DNA from: Serpula lacrymans var. lacrymans S7.9
Taxonomy: Eukaryota; Basidiomycota; Agaricomycetes; Boletales; Serpulaceae
Reading direction: 5' to 3'
Assembly (NCBI RefSeq): GCF_000218685.1
Contig: NW_006763300.1
Location: 1,386,655-1,450,654, forward strand
Length of the DNA: 64,000 nt
The notes under the pieces are model-generated. The model worked only from the letters and a program-made list of their open reading frames with translations. It was not told the origin of the DNA and searched no databases. Position 1 is the stretch's first letter. The number at the start of each line of letters is the position of its first letter. Shown in pieces: positions 24,884-36,592 of the stretch. A program made the position numbers and the translations under genes.

Positions 24884-25877
24884 CTAGTTCGATGGCGCCC
24901 TGGCAGCCTCCTTTTCACTTCTCAACAACCGTTCCACGTTAGCACCGAGTAGGCGGCGCTCTTCTAGCGTGAGTGGTGGTGAGGTTGAAGAGTAGCCAAG
25001 CTCTTTTATATGGGTGGCGATAAGGCAGTGTATGCATACTAGAGCTATGGCACTCACTCAGACTAGGGTATTGCAAAGGGACCTCATCCGTTTTCCTTCT
25101 GAGGTTAGACAGGTCAAGAGGGTATGAAGGACCAATCCAAGCGCGCCTCAGCTCGTGGTCTCTGCGAAAAAAAATATCAGCATGAGAAGAGTTAAAGAGT
25201 ACATGACGATACTAACGTCCTCTGTTCCGTAATTATGCAACGCCACACAAATAGAAGGATTATGAGTCTGAGCTGAAAGGCTTGTTGATGACATACCTCT
25301 TCACGAGTCAGCGGATGAACAAGAATACTGGAAGAAGAAATCAGAAGGGCTTAGTGCGCAGTGATGTGAGATATCAATACCTGAGTTCTCCTCTGTTTAA
25401 ACAGAGGTACGAAAATACGGACGCAAATGAGGATGCAGGTACCCATATTTCGTAGGATCCTAATCAACGGATGAGAGCTTTCAAAGCAAGAAACATGATA
25501 ACAACACGCACCGACAGGGTGAGGTCCGATAGGGTCGGTATTTACACGAAAAAGCGGAACAGCCACGAATGCTCCATCTCGTCTGAGGCGTAGGACTGCG
25601 TCTCGGAGTTCGAGAGCAGCATGGTGCTCAGCAGCGTTGCGCTGGTGGAAGTAGATGTCTATGCTACAAGTGAGACTTACGATACATGCAGTAAATCACA
25701 TGCTACGTACGGAAGTGCCATTCTCTTCAATTTATGTATCAAAATTTGACATGCAAGAGAACGAATTGATCGATTTTAGTGAAACAATGTCAGTTGCTGT
25801 GATGCGTACTGGATCTCTGAGCTGAGAACGTCCTCGAGTTTAGTGGGAGGCCCCGATTCCTGCAAGTTGCGAGACAT
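24884..25877 (-). CDS. DODA: DOPA 4,5-dioxygenase family protein
   Basis: About 215 residues over five or more exons. MSRNLQESGPPTKLEDVL (ATG at 25877) is joined by an intron to the block EWHFHIYFHQRNAAEH. Further blocks are LRRDGAFVAVPLFRVN, GPHPVGSYEIWVP, LCLNRGELSILVHPLTREE and RDHELRRAWIGPSYP, ending RSEKEAARAPSN. These match, almost block for block, the Amanita muscaria enzyme that opens DOPA to betalamic-acid and muscaflavin precursors. The H-x-H pair and the HPLT histidine, the presumed iron ligands, are present provided the acceptor at 25666 is used; a nearby alternative would lose the first pair. The joint just before RDHELRR is not resolved and may hide a micro-exon. Such genes are common in agaricomycetes without betalain pigments, so the natural substrate may differ. 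Confidence 0.85.
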
Positions 25878-26450
25878 GTTTTCCAAAAGACTTGTAGCCC
25901 GGGCCTAGAAAGCACTGAGATTTTGAAGTTCAACCCTTAGCAGTGTTGCGATAGCACTGCAGTGCCAGTGAGAACGCCATCCTTGTTATAGTGTCGCACA
26001 TGACACCATATGTTGACAGGACAAACTAAACTACTGTAAAGGGATTTTGTTTTTTGTACACAATGTGATTTTCGCTCATATCCTGGGAATCAATTGAGAT
26101 TTTAGCCTCATTTGTCCAAATACAGGGCATGGTAAAGTAAAGTAACTGTACATGTATGCCTCGTACCGCGACTCAGACCAAACTCAGACATAACATCTCT
26201 ATCGAATTGTGATTCAAGTCAATGCTGCACCTCACTGAGAATACCTGCGACCTCACTGAGAATACCTGCGACCTCACTGAGAATACCTGCGCTGGACAGG
26301 ACATTCGTGCGAAATCGGGAGAGGAAGCTGTCTCTTCAGGGTAAGCCAGGTCTATCAATCATCGATTTCACTCCTATTCTGCAATCACACTCATACTAAA
26401 TTCTCCAAAGGTCCGTTTGCAAACATCCAGACCTGCAGAGAAGTTGCATA
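25878..26450. other. divergent intergenic region with a short tandem repeat
   Basis: About 0.57 kb separating the DODA-like gene (minus) from the F-box-like gene (plus); carries both promoters and a 21-bp x3 repeat. Confidence 0.4.
26229..26291. repeat. 21-bp tandem repeat, three copies
   Basis: Unit ACCTCACTGAGAATACCTGCG three times in a row with essentially no mismatch, 160 bp upstream of the F-box-like start. Perfect copies point to recent slippage. Confidence 0.9.
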
Positions 26451-27553
26451 ATGGAACCCGTTTTACCTTACGACATTCTCTACTTGATCCTTGCAAATGT
26501 TCTGGGCGATTTCATACATCGATGCCTAGTCGAGATTAATGGTATCCCTCCCATAAGGAAGGGAGAGTGGGACGCTATATCGTCCCTCCGAAGAGTATCT
26601 CGGATGTTTCGTGACATTGTGGGGACACTAGTCGAATCCGTATTCCGCCATCCGTCTCAGTCTTTTGATTCGTGGGTCCACATCTCTCCATCTTTCATTC
26701 ACTTGGTTAAGCGGCACCATCAGCGTTCCACGTCAAGCAGTTTGGTCGATGGCTCGCCTTTTGATAAGAAAAGGGGACGTTTACTCCCCCGATGAACCTT
26801 ATTTACAGCTTGCTCGACCTTCAAATACTACTGTACCTTTCACACCTCTATCAAAGGCATACAAAAGTTATTTCGCAGCATCGGAGAAAATGCGTAACAT
26901 TATTACAGGGCGATGCGAGGATCCTGCTCCTATTCAAGGGTATCATGACGTTATATTGAAATGTAAACAGCATGTGGTCCCACAAGAGGTTGGGCAGCCT
27001 TTGATAACCTCTGCGCTTCGAGACATACAGAAGGCCCAGTCATGTAAATTTTAACCTTGCATGATCTTCAAAAAGGTGCTAAAAACATGTATTTTCTTAG
27101 ATCAGATCCTTCGTGATATCAGTATGAATGTATTCCTCTGCCTCCTTTCTTACGATCAGCTTCTTAACTCTCCGGGTGCAACGCATGAGGAACTCCAATA
27201 TGTATGGCTTCTTTGAAAAGGTTCCTGTTGGGCTAAAACTCATTTTTATACTATAGGTAAAAGATAAACTAGTCATTGAGTTATGTCGACTAGAAAACAT
27301 AGCGCAAGAAACTTGTCAAGCTTTGGCAAACATGGGCATTAAGTGCAAGAAGGTGTTCCCCAGTCAGTTGCTTTTCCTGGTACGTCCTCATTTTCTCGTC
27401 GCTTTCCCCTGCTACACCAGCTACCAGGTGTCTGGTATCCAAGATAATATATCCGCCGTGACCAGCAACTTCAATATGACTGCTGCCGACAACGTAAACC
27501 TCAGGATGGTACTTGATCGTATCGAGAGACTTTGGCGGGCATTAGGTAAATAA
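26451..27553 (+). CDS. F-box-like protein
   Basis: ATG at 26451. The N-terminal LPYDILYLILANVLGDF and WDAISSLRRVSRMFRDIVG match the degenerate F-box plus following helix (V-S-R-x-F-R) typical of large basidiomycete F-box families. An intron (about 26657-26714) moves the frame to GTISVPRQAVWSMARLLI, then YKSYFAASEKMRN. At least three more introns lead to a C-terminal exon with VIELCRLENIAQETC and LRMVLDRIERLWRALGK. The F-box would bind Skp1 and recruit a target to SCF ubiquitin ligase; here no LRR or WD repeats are visible. Exon joins near 27040-27300 are tentative. Confidence 0.5.
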
Positions 27554-27796
27554 ATATTCGTCCGCAGACATGGGACGTGGTTCAATTTGAGGGTTTTTCC
27601 GGTCAGTCTACTTTTGAATTGTACTTCGGGACATGATGATAATGCATGTGGCACATATTGACCGACGCCCAAAACAAACATTTTTATTTCCATGACTTGG
27701 TCTGGCATGAAATTAATCCCAAAATCGTGTATCGTGGATGCCAAGCCAGAAGTCGCAGCTTAACCTTATATCATCTGTTCCGTACTCACCAATCCA

Positions 27797-29330
27797 ATGA
27801 CACTAACACTAATATTGTCAACACTGACGCTGAGCGTCTTTCGCGTAGCCGCAGTTCCATTCGACTCCTCAAGTGCTTCGACGCTTTATGGAAACAGTAC
27901 TACTCAGGCGTTTGACCCTTTCGTAATTCTGATACCAATGGCTACGACATCTATTCCACCAATGATGAATGACCCTACACTCATCATCGTAACTGACACT
28001 GTGACAGCCACTGAGACGATTACCATCCAAGTTCCCTCAACTACAACTGAAACGAACACTTCCATCACAACTGCCACTCAAACTAGCATTGCTTCTACTA
28101 CAGCTACTACTAGCATGCTCACAGGTTTCCCAGTTCCCACCCCTACCACATGGGCGGCTCCTGCCCAAATGGCAAATCTGGATGCTTTCAATGTCACATC
28201 TTTCTCCAGCGGCCGGGCGAATTTAGTCATCGCCAATGGAGTACCTGTGTCTGCAATGGCGTCCTCCCCAGTTCCCGCCGATCAGGCTACTTTTATGCGA
28301 AATAATTCATTCATTCCACAGACAGGGAACAATGAGACTTCTGTTCTTCAGATATTTTACCCAGCAAACTCAATCAACCCTGCGCACAAACCTGAAGGCG
28401 GTTCCCAGTTCTATGCCACCCCTCTGGATCTTAGCGATGCTCAAAATGTCTCTCTGGAGTACAGCGTCTTCTTCCCTGAAGGTTTTATGTGGGTGAAGGG
28501 TGGAAAGTTACCGGGACTTTATGGCGGTCACACTTCATGCTCTGGTGGTGCTGATGCTTTGACTTGCTTTAGTACCAGGCTGATGTGGAGACAAGATGGA
28601 GCAGGCGAACTATATCTTGTTAGTGTCTCTTTAATTATCGCTTTATCCAAGTTCTTACCAGCTAATTTACGTCATCTCTGGAAGTATGCCCCAAAAGCCA
28701 AACAGACGGCAGCACTTTGTTCAGATCCTCAGTCCGTATGTGATGCTGCCTATGGCTTTTCTGTAGGAAGAGGATCGTTCAACTATACGGCTGGTGGATG
28801 GACAAAGGTTCGTCAAAACATTGTGCTTAACACACCTGGCCGTCAAGATGGCGTCTTCACCCTCGACGTGGACGGCAAACGGGTCATAAATCGAACGGAT
28901 ATCTTCTATCGTGATGTTGCTGCCTTACCTTCATCCGAAGCGGTAGCGCAGAGTATTTCCCGTAAAATAAGTTTCGGCCATGGGGGCCAGCACAAGATAC
29001 CTCATATGCTACAGCGCAGAAACCCTAAGGCTGACGCAGAGTGGTCGGGTCTTGAGTCGAGCAGGACGACTCCGACATCGTCCACTGCCACAGGAAAGCC
29101 TACCACAGATTTACCTGAAATGAACATACTTGATAGCAGTAGTCAAGGTAAACTAGTGGGTTTCACTGGGCTCTTCTTCAGGTATGGTTTACTCCCTGGC
29201 ATGGTTATATCATGGTTGATCCCAGTGTTATCTTATTAGTACTTTCTTTGGTGGCCACGAAGATGATTACGCTACGCCAAAAGATCAGTATACGTGGTTC
29301 AAAGGGTTTTCTATCACACGCTATGCATGA
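27797..29330 (+). CDS. secreted polysaccharide lyase family 14 (glucuronan/alginate lyase-like)
   Basis: Signal peptide MTLTLILSTLTLSVFRVAAV, then a Thr/Ser-rich linker of about 90 residues, likely O-glycosylated. The catalytic part has YATPLDLSDAQNVSLEYSVF, FMWVKGGKLPGLYGGH, TCFSTRLMWRQDGAGELYL and YAPKAKQ, then RGSFNYTAGGWTKVRQNIVL and DGVFTLDVDGKRVI. The W-V-K-G-G-K-L-P-G-L-Y-G-G and S-T-R-L-M-W-R blocks are PL14 signatures. Two introns matter: one inside the GELYL/YAPKAK block (about 28620-28684), and one at about 29181-29238 leading to STFFGGHEDDYATPKDQYTW and the true stop at 29330. PL14 enzymes cleave uronic-acid polymers outside the cell. A repetitive Thr/Ser/Pro patch (about 29050-29130) inside the C-terminal part is unusual. 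Confidence 0.82.
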
Positions 29331-29516
29331 AGACTGAGCTCCCTTGTTATGTTACTTCCTTCTGAATGTCTCGTTTTGGTGTTTTATGTATAAGGTGTAA
29401 TAACAGAAATGTTCGTGGCCACTCTACCTTGGCACAAAAATGGGACATGCAGCCTTACAGGCTAATTATTACATAGCAGTAGCAATGTTCTCATAAGGTA
29501 TCGAATAAGCTTCTGG

Positions 29517-31210
29517 CTAACGAAAGATATATCCAAACAAGTAGGAAACCAGAGCCACGAAATATAGCAGGTACTGCCAGTTGAAAGAGGGGATCGGACC
29601 CATCTCAAATGCTTCTTGCAACACTACCTCCATCTTCTTGGCCATTGAATCCATACCGAATAACTCCCGCGCACGATTTCGTGACCTAGTTGCCAATACG
29701 TTTCGTTGTTCCTTTGTAAGACTTGATATTTCGGTCAGTACCTCTGCCCATAGTTTAGCCTCTGGGGCACGCAACCACCCGGTTTTTTGCTCTATAGGGC
29801 TATCTACCACGCTCTCCGTAGGTCCACCACTGTTGCAAGCCAGTACTGGAAGACCACAAATCATCCCTTCGACAGGGCCGATACCGAAATGCTCATTCGC
29901 CGAGGTATAAAGGAGGGCAAGGGTAGACGGGGCCTTTAGCAGCGCTGAGCGCTGAGCGGTGGTGAAATTCAAAAGGAACAAGATACTAGGGTCGCTTGTA
30001 GTTCCACCGATTGATGGGAGGTTTGATTGGAACTGAGAAGGAGTGACTATGTCGTAGGTTAGTTCGCGTGCCTTTGCCTGATCCACTAAAGAAGCAAGTG
30101 TCATGACGTTGTCTTCCAACCGCGGATCGTAACCACCTATTAGGATATCGACTTAGAGAGTAGTATAATCAAATTTACGGCATACATACCAGCGATTACC
30201 AGTCTTATTCCATCGACTTCCTTTCTCCCAGAAGATTCATTCTGAAAAAGAGAGAAGGCTTGAATAGCTAGAACAGCATTCTTCTTCATCTCGAAGCGGT
30301 TCAGAGACAAAAACGTTGGACGTTCACTGATACCGCATCTTCAGGGAGATTGACAACAAAAATAAATGCATGTCCTTACGAAGAAACGCGGATGATGTCA
30401 GGATCTGACAAGTCGACTGCTTTCTCATATGCGGGAATATTGATTCCGGGATAGATGACCCTTGGGGACTGACGGATAGAGGGAAGATAAGATTGGGTAA
30501 CACGGGCAGAAAATTTAGAATTTGCGAGTATAATGTCGGCCTGACCTACGAAAGTTGGATGAATGCGCGTCAGCAGACCGAAAATAAACGCACGAGTTGT
30601 GACCTCCTCTAACCAATCCATTGGAAAGCGGTATAATGATTTCAAGAAGCCCATTTTCTTTCTGGATTTTCCTTCTACAAATTCACCATTGGCCAGTAAC
30701 TTATCGGGGAAGTGACAATAAAAAATTACGCGCTTCTTTCCCCACAATCGTATGAGAGGTATACATGTTGACAACTGGTCAACGAAGAAGACATCAGAAG
30801 ACGCCTGCTGAGATGAGAACAGGAGGTGTTTCGTGAGGTGAAGTTGTCTGGCATGTGCAAACAGAATATGAAACAGGCCTCGGAAAGAGCGAGGGAAAGG
30901 AGAGACGACGTTGTGTACTCGAAGGGTTCCTGGACAATATTGACAATGTAAGATGAGATAATAACACGCTGAGTATGCTTACCGTCTCGTGTCTCATCGA
31001 AACAGTGGTCGCGGTCGTGGTGAGAAGTATAGATGTCGACCGAGTGGCCTAAAGTCTGGAGACCTAATGCAGCATCCACGACTAGACGTTCGGCTCCACC
31101 TGAATACAATAGTTGGTACAAGGTAAGGGTGACCAGGAATCCAATGTTTAAGCACCAATTCCCAAGTCAGGGTGAATAAAAGCTATTCGTAGTTTTGGTT
31201 CAGAAGCCAT
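29517..31210 (-). CDS. ALG2: ALG2 alpha-1,3/1,6-mannosyltransferase (GT4)
   Basis: Adds the second and third mannoses to the dolichol-linked N-glycan precursor on the cytosolic face of the ER. ATG at 31210 ([19 protein letters not shown]), then [35 protein letters not shown] and [14 protein letters not shown]. Next come [70 protein letters not shown] and [13 protein letters not shown]. The GT4 acidic motif is [20 protein letters not shown]. The C-terminal hydrophobic hairpin ([17 protein letters not shown]) is typical for ALG2. Introns at about 31156-31098, 30980-30920, 30340 and 30190. All blocks are present. Confidence 0.93.
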
Positions 31211-31549
31211 GTTCCGATGCTGGAGTTACTGGCGAATGAAAGGCGGACAATGGCTACAGAGCCACGTATGAGGAGACAATGGAACGTAGGTTAATAATTG
31301 TCAGAATAAAGGAACACGCTCACTCGGTGTTATCCGAGCATCTCTACTCTTATGCCACAACGGCTACGCACTACGGTCATGGTACAAGGTCACCAAGTAA
31401 CCTTGTCGATCCTACATATAAAGGACCACATCTCTCCAATCAATATCAGCAAGGTATCATCTCATTTCCTTCTGCATTGCTCAGACAATCACGCCATCTT
31501 AGCCAGGACATCACCTTTGTGCCCACTGTTTCAATTGAAGCCCTGAAAC
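31211..31549. other. divergent promoter region (ALG2 / F-box protein)
   Basis: About 340 bp. CAAT-rich with several short AT runs; no specific site assigned. Confidence 0.4.
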
Positions 31550-32833
31550 ATGTCGGCCTCTCATGCGAAGAGCAGCAAACGAAATATACCTTCCCTGCCG
31601 CCCGAGGTATGGCTTGACATCTTTCAAAAAGCCACATACGTCTCCGGCATTGTAGGACCCGACATGGAGGGGTACTCTCTAGAAACTATATGCTCTCGAT
31701 ACCACCAACGATTGTTGAAAGACTCGCTGTTGACAAAGAGATATGTTGTACGGGTGTGCAAGCAGTGGTGGTTCCTCGCTACCCCATTCCTCTACGAGAC
31801 ATTGCTCATTGGCCGGAGCCGGAGCCTCTCGTCTTTGTGCCGCACGTTGTCAAATTCAAAGGATGGTATGGCTACTCTGAACGCAGATCAGCCTTTGGGT
31901 TGGAGGACCAAGAGGATTTATGTGACTATGCGAGACCGGTGTTACAGACATGGAGACATCGACCTCGATCTCCTCGCTGAAATAATCGGGTATTTACCCA
32001 ACTTAGTCATCGTCTCCTTCGGCGTAACATCATCCCAGTACATTGGTACTCGGATGCCAAAGTCTATTATGAATGCTCTTGCGGATCGCGGTTCGTCGCT
32101 GAAAGCCTTGGAGTGGTCCACGTGGTGCCTCAATCCTACCTCTGCTGATCTCATGGAACTACTCGCATGTACCCCTCACTTGCGCATCCTGCACTGCCGT
32201 CAGGCAAAGGGCGGTAATAATGATGTCGAACTTCCGTTTATGCCATCGCTTACTGCTCTCTCTTTTTGCCCATTATCGTGTAAATGGTTCGTGGCAGCGG
32301 AGGATCGCCTTCCTTGCATTCAACAGGTTGCATATCGTGGCTACGTGTGGCCGGCCAGACTTGCATGGCTGCGCTTTTTGGACATGTCGGGTGGCAATAT
32401 AACCACCATATATCTGCACCCGGTTTTTTTAATTAACGGCTTACAATCCGAGATGGACAAATTTCGTCGTTATTGTCCTCGTTTGACGAACCTCACGCTT
32501 TCTGTTGGCCGCTGGGATCAGCTCGTCCCCGATCCAGACCCCGAACTAATACTGCCTCCAATCCGCTATCTTGGCATAAAGTGCGGAAAAAAGCAAGCGC
32601 ATTCGAGGGAATACAGGCTCTTTTTTGACTTTCTTTCTCATATATCCGTTAATGCGCCGTCATTGCGAGTTGTGCAGCTGATCGACCATTACAACGTCGA
32701 CGACTTGCGGAACCACCACGCACATGTTCTTCGTCAAGGCTTGCGCCAATTATCGGGTGTTTCATTTCAGCTGCAAGATCACGAGGGAAACATTATGCGT
32801 CCTTTTGATGTTGGTGGTATAAACATGCGGTAG
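31550..32833 (+). CDS. F-box family protein with LRR-like body
   Basis: Intronless frame of 427 residues. Near the N-terminus, NIPSLPPEVWLDIFQKATYV is a good F-box core, followed by RVCKQWWFLATPFLYETLLI (the second F-box helix and the typical P-x-L-Y-x-x-L). Irregular leucine-rich segments follow: LDLLAEIIGYLPNLVIVSFG, ADLMELLACTPHLRILHC and FRRYCPRLTNLTLSVG. These suggest a solenoid for target binding. Such genes are massively expanded in agaricomycetes. The target is unknown. Confidence 0.75.
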   Translation: MSASHAKSSKRNIPSLPPEVWLDIFQKATYVSGIVGPDMEGYSLETICSRYHQRLLKDSLLTKRYVVRVCKQWWFLATPFLYETLLIGRSRSLSSLCRTLSNSKDGMATLNADQPLGWRTKRIYVTMRDRCYRHGDIDLDLLAEIIGYLPNLVIVSFGVTSSQYIGTRMPKSIMNALADRGSSLKALEWSTWCLNPTSADLMELLACTPHLRILHCRQAKGGNNDVELPFMPSLTALSFCPLSCKWFVAAEDRLPCIQQVAYRGYVWPARLAWLRFLDMSGGNITTIYLHPVFLINGLQSEMDKFRRYCPRLTNLTLSVGRWDQLVPDPDPELILPPIRYLGIKCGKKQAHSREYRLFFDFLSHISVNAPSLRVVQLIDHYNVDDLRNHHAHVLRQGLRQLSGVSFQLQDHEGNIMRPFDVGGINMR

Positions 32834-33133
32834 TGAATGTTGGAAAACGCAAGCACGTAATTTTGGAGGATAGTGGGTAATTCGCAGGTTTGAAAAACAA
32901 TCATGCGGTACAAATATATGTAATCGTAAATGACATTCATAAGTAAATAAGAAGTTGAATTGTACACAAGGTCGTACGCGTGAATTCATGGAGGTATAAA
33001 GTGGTTTTATCCTGCAAAATTCTATACAGAGCAATGAGCAAACAATAAAAAGACAATCGAGAAATATAAAGGAGCAGAATAGTAAAACAAAACAACAGAA
33101 AGAAAATATGTCGAGCGAGTGGGCAAGGATAGC

Positions 33134-34579
33134 ATCTCATTCATCTGTTTCGGATTGGGAACCTGAGCCTCGGGAACTTGCGCGTGAGCGTGCCCGTCGA
33201 GCACGTTCTGCCTCTCGAGTTCGCTGTTGTTGGTCGCGTAGCTCTTGTTGTGTCAGAGGATAGTTAGGCAAGCACTTCAACTCGTAAGTACACGGTAGAG
33301 CGTCCCCGCAGTGATCCTTCACGAAATTATCATTTTGTACGATTCCCCCGAACATTGAATCAGCACAGAGGTAATCCAGCCTTCTCATACCGTCTCCTAG
33401 AGATCCTCCTGGCACGTTGGGGTGTGTGGATCTATTGTGCTGATAAGATTGGTATATCGTCTTTTTGCGTGCTCTGGGTATAGAATCATATTCTGTCCTG
33501 ATGACGTCCCCGTAGAGGTAGTGAGATATTCGGTCGAGGATTTCACCACAGGTGATTCCTATTTTCGGATCCCGCGCTTGTATCGTGATCATTCCCGGGA
33601 ATGAGTGGCATATGATGCGCAAGCTCGACAGACGCGGATGGGTAGCCGGTTCACCCCTTCCTTTGATCCAGGAACGTCGTGGATCAGTCGAGCGGTGGCA
33701 GTTGCTAGTCCCAAACACCATGTTCCACTGAAGGTAGTCATCCGTGGCATCATTGGGAGGAGCGAGCAGAGGATTTATCTTGACATTTGCTCTGACCACT
33801 CTGACGAGAAACGGCTCGAGGACGGGACCATCTACAAAACGTGAGTATCAGAGAGATCGAGAATCAGCTAGCGGGAAAACCATACAATGAGGTCCTTCAG
33901 CGAACGGGTTCATTCGATCCATACCAGATTTCGTCCACCTGAAGTCCGCTGTACCGGCAGGTGCAGGATTCGCGGGCGGTTGAGTGGGGTGCACCCAAGG
34001 TGTTGGAGGGTGGCCCCAAGGAGGTGGATGGTGTGGAGGGGGTTGCTGTGGTGGTATATTCCACATGGGAGGGGCGGCAGGAGTAGCATAAGGAGGAAAT
34101 TGACCCCAACCAGGCGGCGGGCCATATGGTCCAGGAGGAAGAGGTTGCTGAAATGCACTATAACCCGTGCCTGGCTGGGACCACGCAGGCATTTGCTGAG
34201 GAGGGGCATAAGGCGTGTTTGCCAAGTTGGGGTATCCAGTGTAGTCGTGAGACAGGCCCTGGGCCAAGCCTGCACCAGGAGTGCCGTGCATGTTGGGGAG
34301 CATACTGGGAGCAGGAAAGTATGAGCCTGGTGGTTCTGTAGGGAGTACAGCGGGAGTAGGATAGCCACTTGGCGGCATTGAAGGAATGAATGGCGTTCCA
34401 TTATAAGGTGTCGACGGATACGCTGGATAATTTGCCTGTGAACGCGTCCCATGGGCCCACGGTGGAGGCTCCCCCCGAGGTGTGGGAATTTGTGGGGGTA
34501 TATTCATGCTGTCCGGTGAGGGCAGTGGAGGTACGAAGGGGCTGGACTGGGACTGGGATCGAGGTGAGCGCCCAAACAT
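33134..34579 (-). CDS. DUF6699 protein with Pro-rich N-terminus
   Basis: Two exons. The first (34579 to about 33862) encodes a disordered, Pro/Gly/Tyr/Gln-rich region of about 235 residues. It includes PPGPYGPPPGWGQFPPY, a composition seen in phase-separating or cell-wall-facing proteins. An intron leads to FVDGPVLEPFLVRVVRANVK and the DUF6699 domain: HPRLSSLRIICHSFPGMITI, KIGITCGEILDRISHYLYG, GMRRLDYLCADSMFGGIV. The W/L-x-I-x-x-G-x-x-T-x-x-E-V/I-L and R-x-D-x-L motifs define the family. It is confined to basidiomycetes as far as I know and has no known function. A short Arg/Ser-rich tail follows. Confidence 0.75.
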
Positions 34580-35413
34580 TATTGTAGGTATATCAGGGGA
34601 CGGGTTCGATGTGGAAGATGATTGGTTAACTGAAATCGGTATCTACAGCCATATCAGTTTGTCTGCGGAAATGTAGTACACAGGAATATTCTCGCCTGTG
34701 AGTCCTATGTCAAACGGTTATGAAGAAAAAGGTGACTCGAATGATGTTTGACTAAAGAAGATCGATGAGAGAAAATTTTGGAACAGGCTGAATGACACCC
34801 TACAGAGAAGGCAGTGTCAAACAACGTGTTATCTGTCAACTGGATCAAATCAGAATGAGCACGTACCTAGAACTATCCAGCTTAGGAACTGAACGATGAG
34901 CCTGACAAGATGAAACCTTGAGACAAGATAATCTGGGTGTACATTTGTGACGCTGATCGTATGACTTTCAAGTTGAAATGTTGGACTGACTGACCTACGG
35001 GGCTAAACAGGACCACAATTCCTAGAAAGGGACTCAGGCTACGAAAATCGAGTCAGCAATAGCGACCTGTGAGTCGGCTGGTGAGAGCAGAGACCTGAAC
35101 AGGCTAAAGTAGGCTATCGCAGTGATTCCAGCGGTAATAGTCCCGGTACTGCAAGGTACCGTCTAACACGTTGTAATCGGTGGCAGTGTGCAGGCTTTTT
35201 GTCCCACTAACGTAAATCCAAAATGCAGCCTCGTACATCTACTGACGTACGTTTCTCAAAAATCGCTTCTGTTCAGCGTTATCGTACAGATGAGAGCGGT
35301 CAATCCAATACGGCAAGGCTTCGATTCGTGTTGATATGAATACAGGATGTATACAATAAGTGTATGTGATAGGAATATTGGATCGCAAATGTAGGTGTAA
35401 ATACACCCAGAGA
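34580..35413. other. intergenic between the two DUF6699 genes
   Basis: About 0.83 kb, probably promoter and 5' UTR of the upstream gene. No frame with a domain on either strand. Confidence 0.4.
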
Positions 35414-36471
35414 TTAGGAAGTTAACGACATAACAAAAATGTTTGGAGCCTTGAATCCAAGGCGAGCCATAGCATAAGTATCTTTCTTCAAGAGGCATTC
35501 GAAGAAAATCTTGTCGCGGAGCCAATCTAGTATTAATCGAGGGAATGTGTAAATAAAACAAATGAAAAAAGTGCTATGATGTACTTGCCTACTCGTCTGT
35601 AACGGTTGGGCATTACTTGGGGTGTATAATAAGCATTCCACCCCTGCCCTCCTTGACCGTTGTGAGAAGCAGCCCGTTTGATCTGTTCTTGTAACCGAGG
35701 AGGTAAGGCTCCGAATTCACTTTCAGTGACATAGTGGTCCGTGTAACTGTTGATGGGGATCAATAAAAACATATGAATAAAATGTACAGAAGCAGAGGGA
35801 ACGATAATTACTCTTTCCAGATCATAGTGCAGACATCTCCCATAGTGACTCCATGATCATTGTGCACTACTGTGCACCAGGGACTTAGTTCGGTTATGAT
35901 AATGAGATCGGAAACACGGGGGAGAGTCGCAGGTTCGTCCTTGGCTGCGAAGGGAAGATCGTGATCTCGAGCTTCAGAATTGAAACCTCCAGTTTGACCT
36001 GAGAAAGTAGTAAGTCGTAGGAGCCAAGAATAGAGGAAGATCAAGCGCACCAGATGCAAGATTGAAAATTAAGTGGAAGGAAGGATTTGTGTTCTCCAAG
36101 ATCGGGTTTAGATGGAGGTCAGTGTTTAAAAGATAAAGATCCGTCTGTGAAAGCACAGGGCCGTCTGGGGAATGATATCAGTTTTACTCTCACATCACCA
36201 ACGGCACTTAAAAAATTGCACTGACAAGAGGGTCCAGCCGACCACCTGCCCACTTGATCAACCATGCTATGATCTTCTTAACAAGCAAATGATGTGTCGA
36301 GCGATAAGTTTGATGTGAAAGGGTATAGTTGAGCGGGAAAAGAGAAGAAGATGGTACAAGGTGCAAGCGGAGGATGTCACGGTTATAGAAAGCTGGTTCG
36401 CCCTTTGGCAGGGCATGTTGTTCCAACGTGCACATGATCGATATAGAAGAATGTGGCTGTGCCCCACACAT
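35414..36471 (-). CDS. second DUF6699 protein
   Basis: Four or five exons on the same strand as the previous DUF6699 gene. ATG at 36471 (or an in-frame ATG at 36432) opens a Ser/His-rich lead. Exon 1 ends RLDPLV and joins NGPVLSQTDLYLLNTDLHLNP, comparable to VDGPVLE in the neighbour. The domain continues with LPRVSDLIIITELSPWCTVV, NDHGVTMGDVCTMIWKEYTD, MPNRYRRV and DWLRDKIFFECLL, ending FKAPNIFVMSLTS. The R-R-V-D-W-L block, the family's R-x-D-x-L, is only formed if the intron at 35588-35527 uses a GC donor (AG then GCAAGT), a known minor intron class. Function unknown. The pair are probably old tandem paralogues. Confidence 0.72.
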
Positions 36472-36592
36472 ACTACAGATCGTGACTCAAAATGACCTTA
36501 CACTGATCCATACAGCTTGCTCTGCCTTGCGGTCTACGCAAACCCACATCTCGTACCTCCACTATCATTCTGTGGCTCGAGATCTCATAATC

